Shown: piece after piece, positions 5,847 through 6,390 of the stretch | Layout: every line of letters begins with the position of its first letter | Position numbering within the stretch: the stretch's first letter is position 1 | Assembly (NCBI GenBank): GCA_020353135.1 | Contig: CP070688.1 | Span: forward strand, 2,107,191-2,113,580 | DNA: 6,390 nt | Reading direction: 5' to 3' | Source: Chloroflexota bacterium | GTDB taxonomy: Bacteria; Chloroflexota; Anaerolineae; Promineifilales; Promineifilaceae | Position numbers and translations under genes: made by a program | Notes under the pieces: model-generated | Seen by the model: only the letters and a program-made list of their open reading frames with translations | Database searches by the model: none | Told to the model about the DNA's origin: nothing

Positions 5847-6305
5847 CTACAAGGCAACAACCGCGCCCAGACTCTGTAGCCTGGCGTTTTGGTGGGCGAT
5901 GCGGGCGGCCGCGGCGTCCTGCACGGCGACGCCGACCGACTTGAAGTAGGTAATCTGCCTGGCATCGGTCCGGCCGGGCATTCGTCCGGCGGCTAACAGC
6001 CCAATTTCGGCAACTATGTGCTTCTCGTCGATGCGTCCGGTGGCCATCGGCACGATCAAGTCGCCTGCTTCGGCCAGGGCCGCTTGGCGCGAATCGACCA
6101 CCACCAGAGATCGTTCGATAGTGACGACATCCACTTCTTGCATTTCGGGCGTGAAAGAGCCGACGGCGTTCACATGGGCGCCAGGCTTGAGGTCCCGGCC
6201 GTCGAGTACCGGGCTCGTCGATGTCGTGGCCGTGCCGGCCGACAGTTGGGCAAACGCTTCCTTCATGCCGGCGATGGCCTGGCTCATGCCAGACAGAGAG
6301 ATCAC
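5847..6305 (-). pseudogene. Ornithine cyclodeaminase/mu-crystallin family gene with large in-frame internal deletion
   Basis: The frame runs from a GTG at 6305, which overlaps the upstream stop as GTGA, to a TAG at 5849-5847 and gives 152 residues; the family normally has about 310-340. Residues 1-24 resemble the family N-terminus (MSQAIAGMKEAFAQLSAG). From residue 25 (near 6233) the sequence jumps to the distal part: TATTSTSPVLDGRDLKPGAHVNAVGSF type motif, then VVVDSRQAALAEAGDL, PGRTDARQIT and FKSVGVAVQD, ending on a normal C-terminus. The roughly 170-190 residues expected between, with the GxGxxx Rossmann NAD-binding loop and much of the substrate site, are absent. The extreme N-terminus also looks about 8-10 residues short between LSG and MSQAI. 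Full-length relatives deaminate ornithine, or reduce imines or oxidise amino acids with NAD(P). Without the cofactor site this product should not be an active dehydrogenase. A real pseudogene, an assembly deletion or a repurposed fragment are all possible. Confidence 0.78.
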
Positions 6306-6390
6306 TCTATGCCCAGGTAAGCCTTCTGGACCATCTCGTTTTCCTGCAAGTTGACGCATAGATCTTGCAGCACGATCTCGCCCGTCTGCA
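6302..6390 (-). CDS. livF: Branched-chain amino acid ABC transporter ATPase, LivF-like, C-terminal fragment
   Basis: The minus strand is open from the window edge to a TGA at 6304-6302, giving 28 complete codons. The peptide QTGEIVLQD...NLQENEMVQKAYLG matches the typical LivF/LivG ending (x-G-x-I-V-L-x-G...LL-x-N-x-x-V-x-x-A-Y-L-G), with the LivF-like ENEMVQKAYLG tail. The protein would be the cytoplasmic ATPase of a high-affinity branched-chain amino acid importer; its Walker motifs lie outside the window. The stop overlaps the GTG of the cyclodeaminase remnant, a classical coupling arrangement, so the two were one operon. Only the tail is seen, so LivF versus LivG is not fully settled. Confidence 0.68.
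   Translation of the reverse strand, partial: QTGEIVLQDLCVNLQENEMVQKAYLGIE

Noticed and set aside
5752..5949. Possible small plus-strand gene in the gap before the cyclodeaminase remnant
   Set aside because: No ribosome-binding site; most of it is antisense to the cyclodeaminase C-terminus; composition is not protein-like.
5303..5965. 220-codon open frame on the minus strand crossing from the cyclodeaminase remnant into the binding protein
   Set aside because: It is an alternative frame of two real genes and runs through the promoter region. The product is low-complexity, rich in Arg, Ser and Pro, with no domain.
1..6390. CRISPR array, insertion sequence or tRNA
   Set aside because: No regularly spaced direct repeats, no terminal inverted repeats with a transposase frame, and no cloverleaf-like segment with a T-loop were found on reading. 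The frequent GGCCGG hexamers fit the base composition.

Overview
The window looks like ordinary chromosomal DNA from a GC-rich, free-living bacterium. The gene styles (a large Ser/Pro/Thr-linked lipoprotein binding protein, a divergent PlsY, a stand-alone JAMM peptidase, a ferredoxin ending in an ECPYEAIFPEEDVP-type tail) suggest a Chloroflexota-like lineage. That placement is an inference from overall protein character and is not secure. No CRISPR array, transposase, integrase, tRNA or rRNA is visible.

Left part, plus strand (1-3058). The window opens inside the 3' end of a ferredoxin-like gene. A structured 154-nt intergenic follows, containing a very strong intrinsic terminator. Next come an aspartase-type member of the class II fumarase/aspartase superfamily, a 135-residue JAMM/M67 metallopeptidase 21 nt behind it, and a divergent PlsY-type glycerol-3-phosphate acyltransferase. 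The PlsY gene has its own consensus TATAAT hexamer upstream. Aspartase and JAMM gene are probably co-transcribed; plsY may be read from its own promoter.

Right part, minus strand (6390-3148). The last 28 codons of a LivF-like branched-chain amino-acid ABC ATPase overlap, by GTGA, the start of an ornithine cyclodeaminase/mu-crystallin gene. That gene has lost its middle, including the NAD-binding core. About 200 nt further on, behind a recognisable extended -10 promoter, lies an 829-codon lipoprotein in which an amino-acid-type (family 3) and a peptide-type (family 5) ABC solute-binding domain are fused in one chain. It converges on plsY, and its stop codon sits inside a G-tract array that meets the G-quadruplex consensus.

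Functionally, the recognisable genes lean toward uptake and breakdown of amino acids and peptides (LivF, the two-headed binding protein, aspartase releasing ammonia and fumarate, the OCD remnant), with one membrane-lipid gene. The points most worth a second look are the fused binding protein, the internally deleted cyclodeaminase, the PlsY motif changes, the terminator placed just before the aspartase, and the G-tract array at the convergent gene ends. I see no evidence for a wholly new multi-gene system here.
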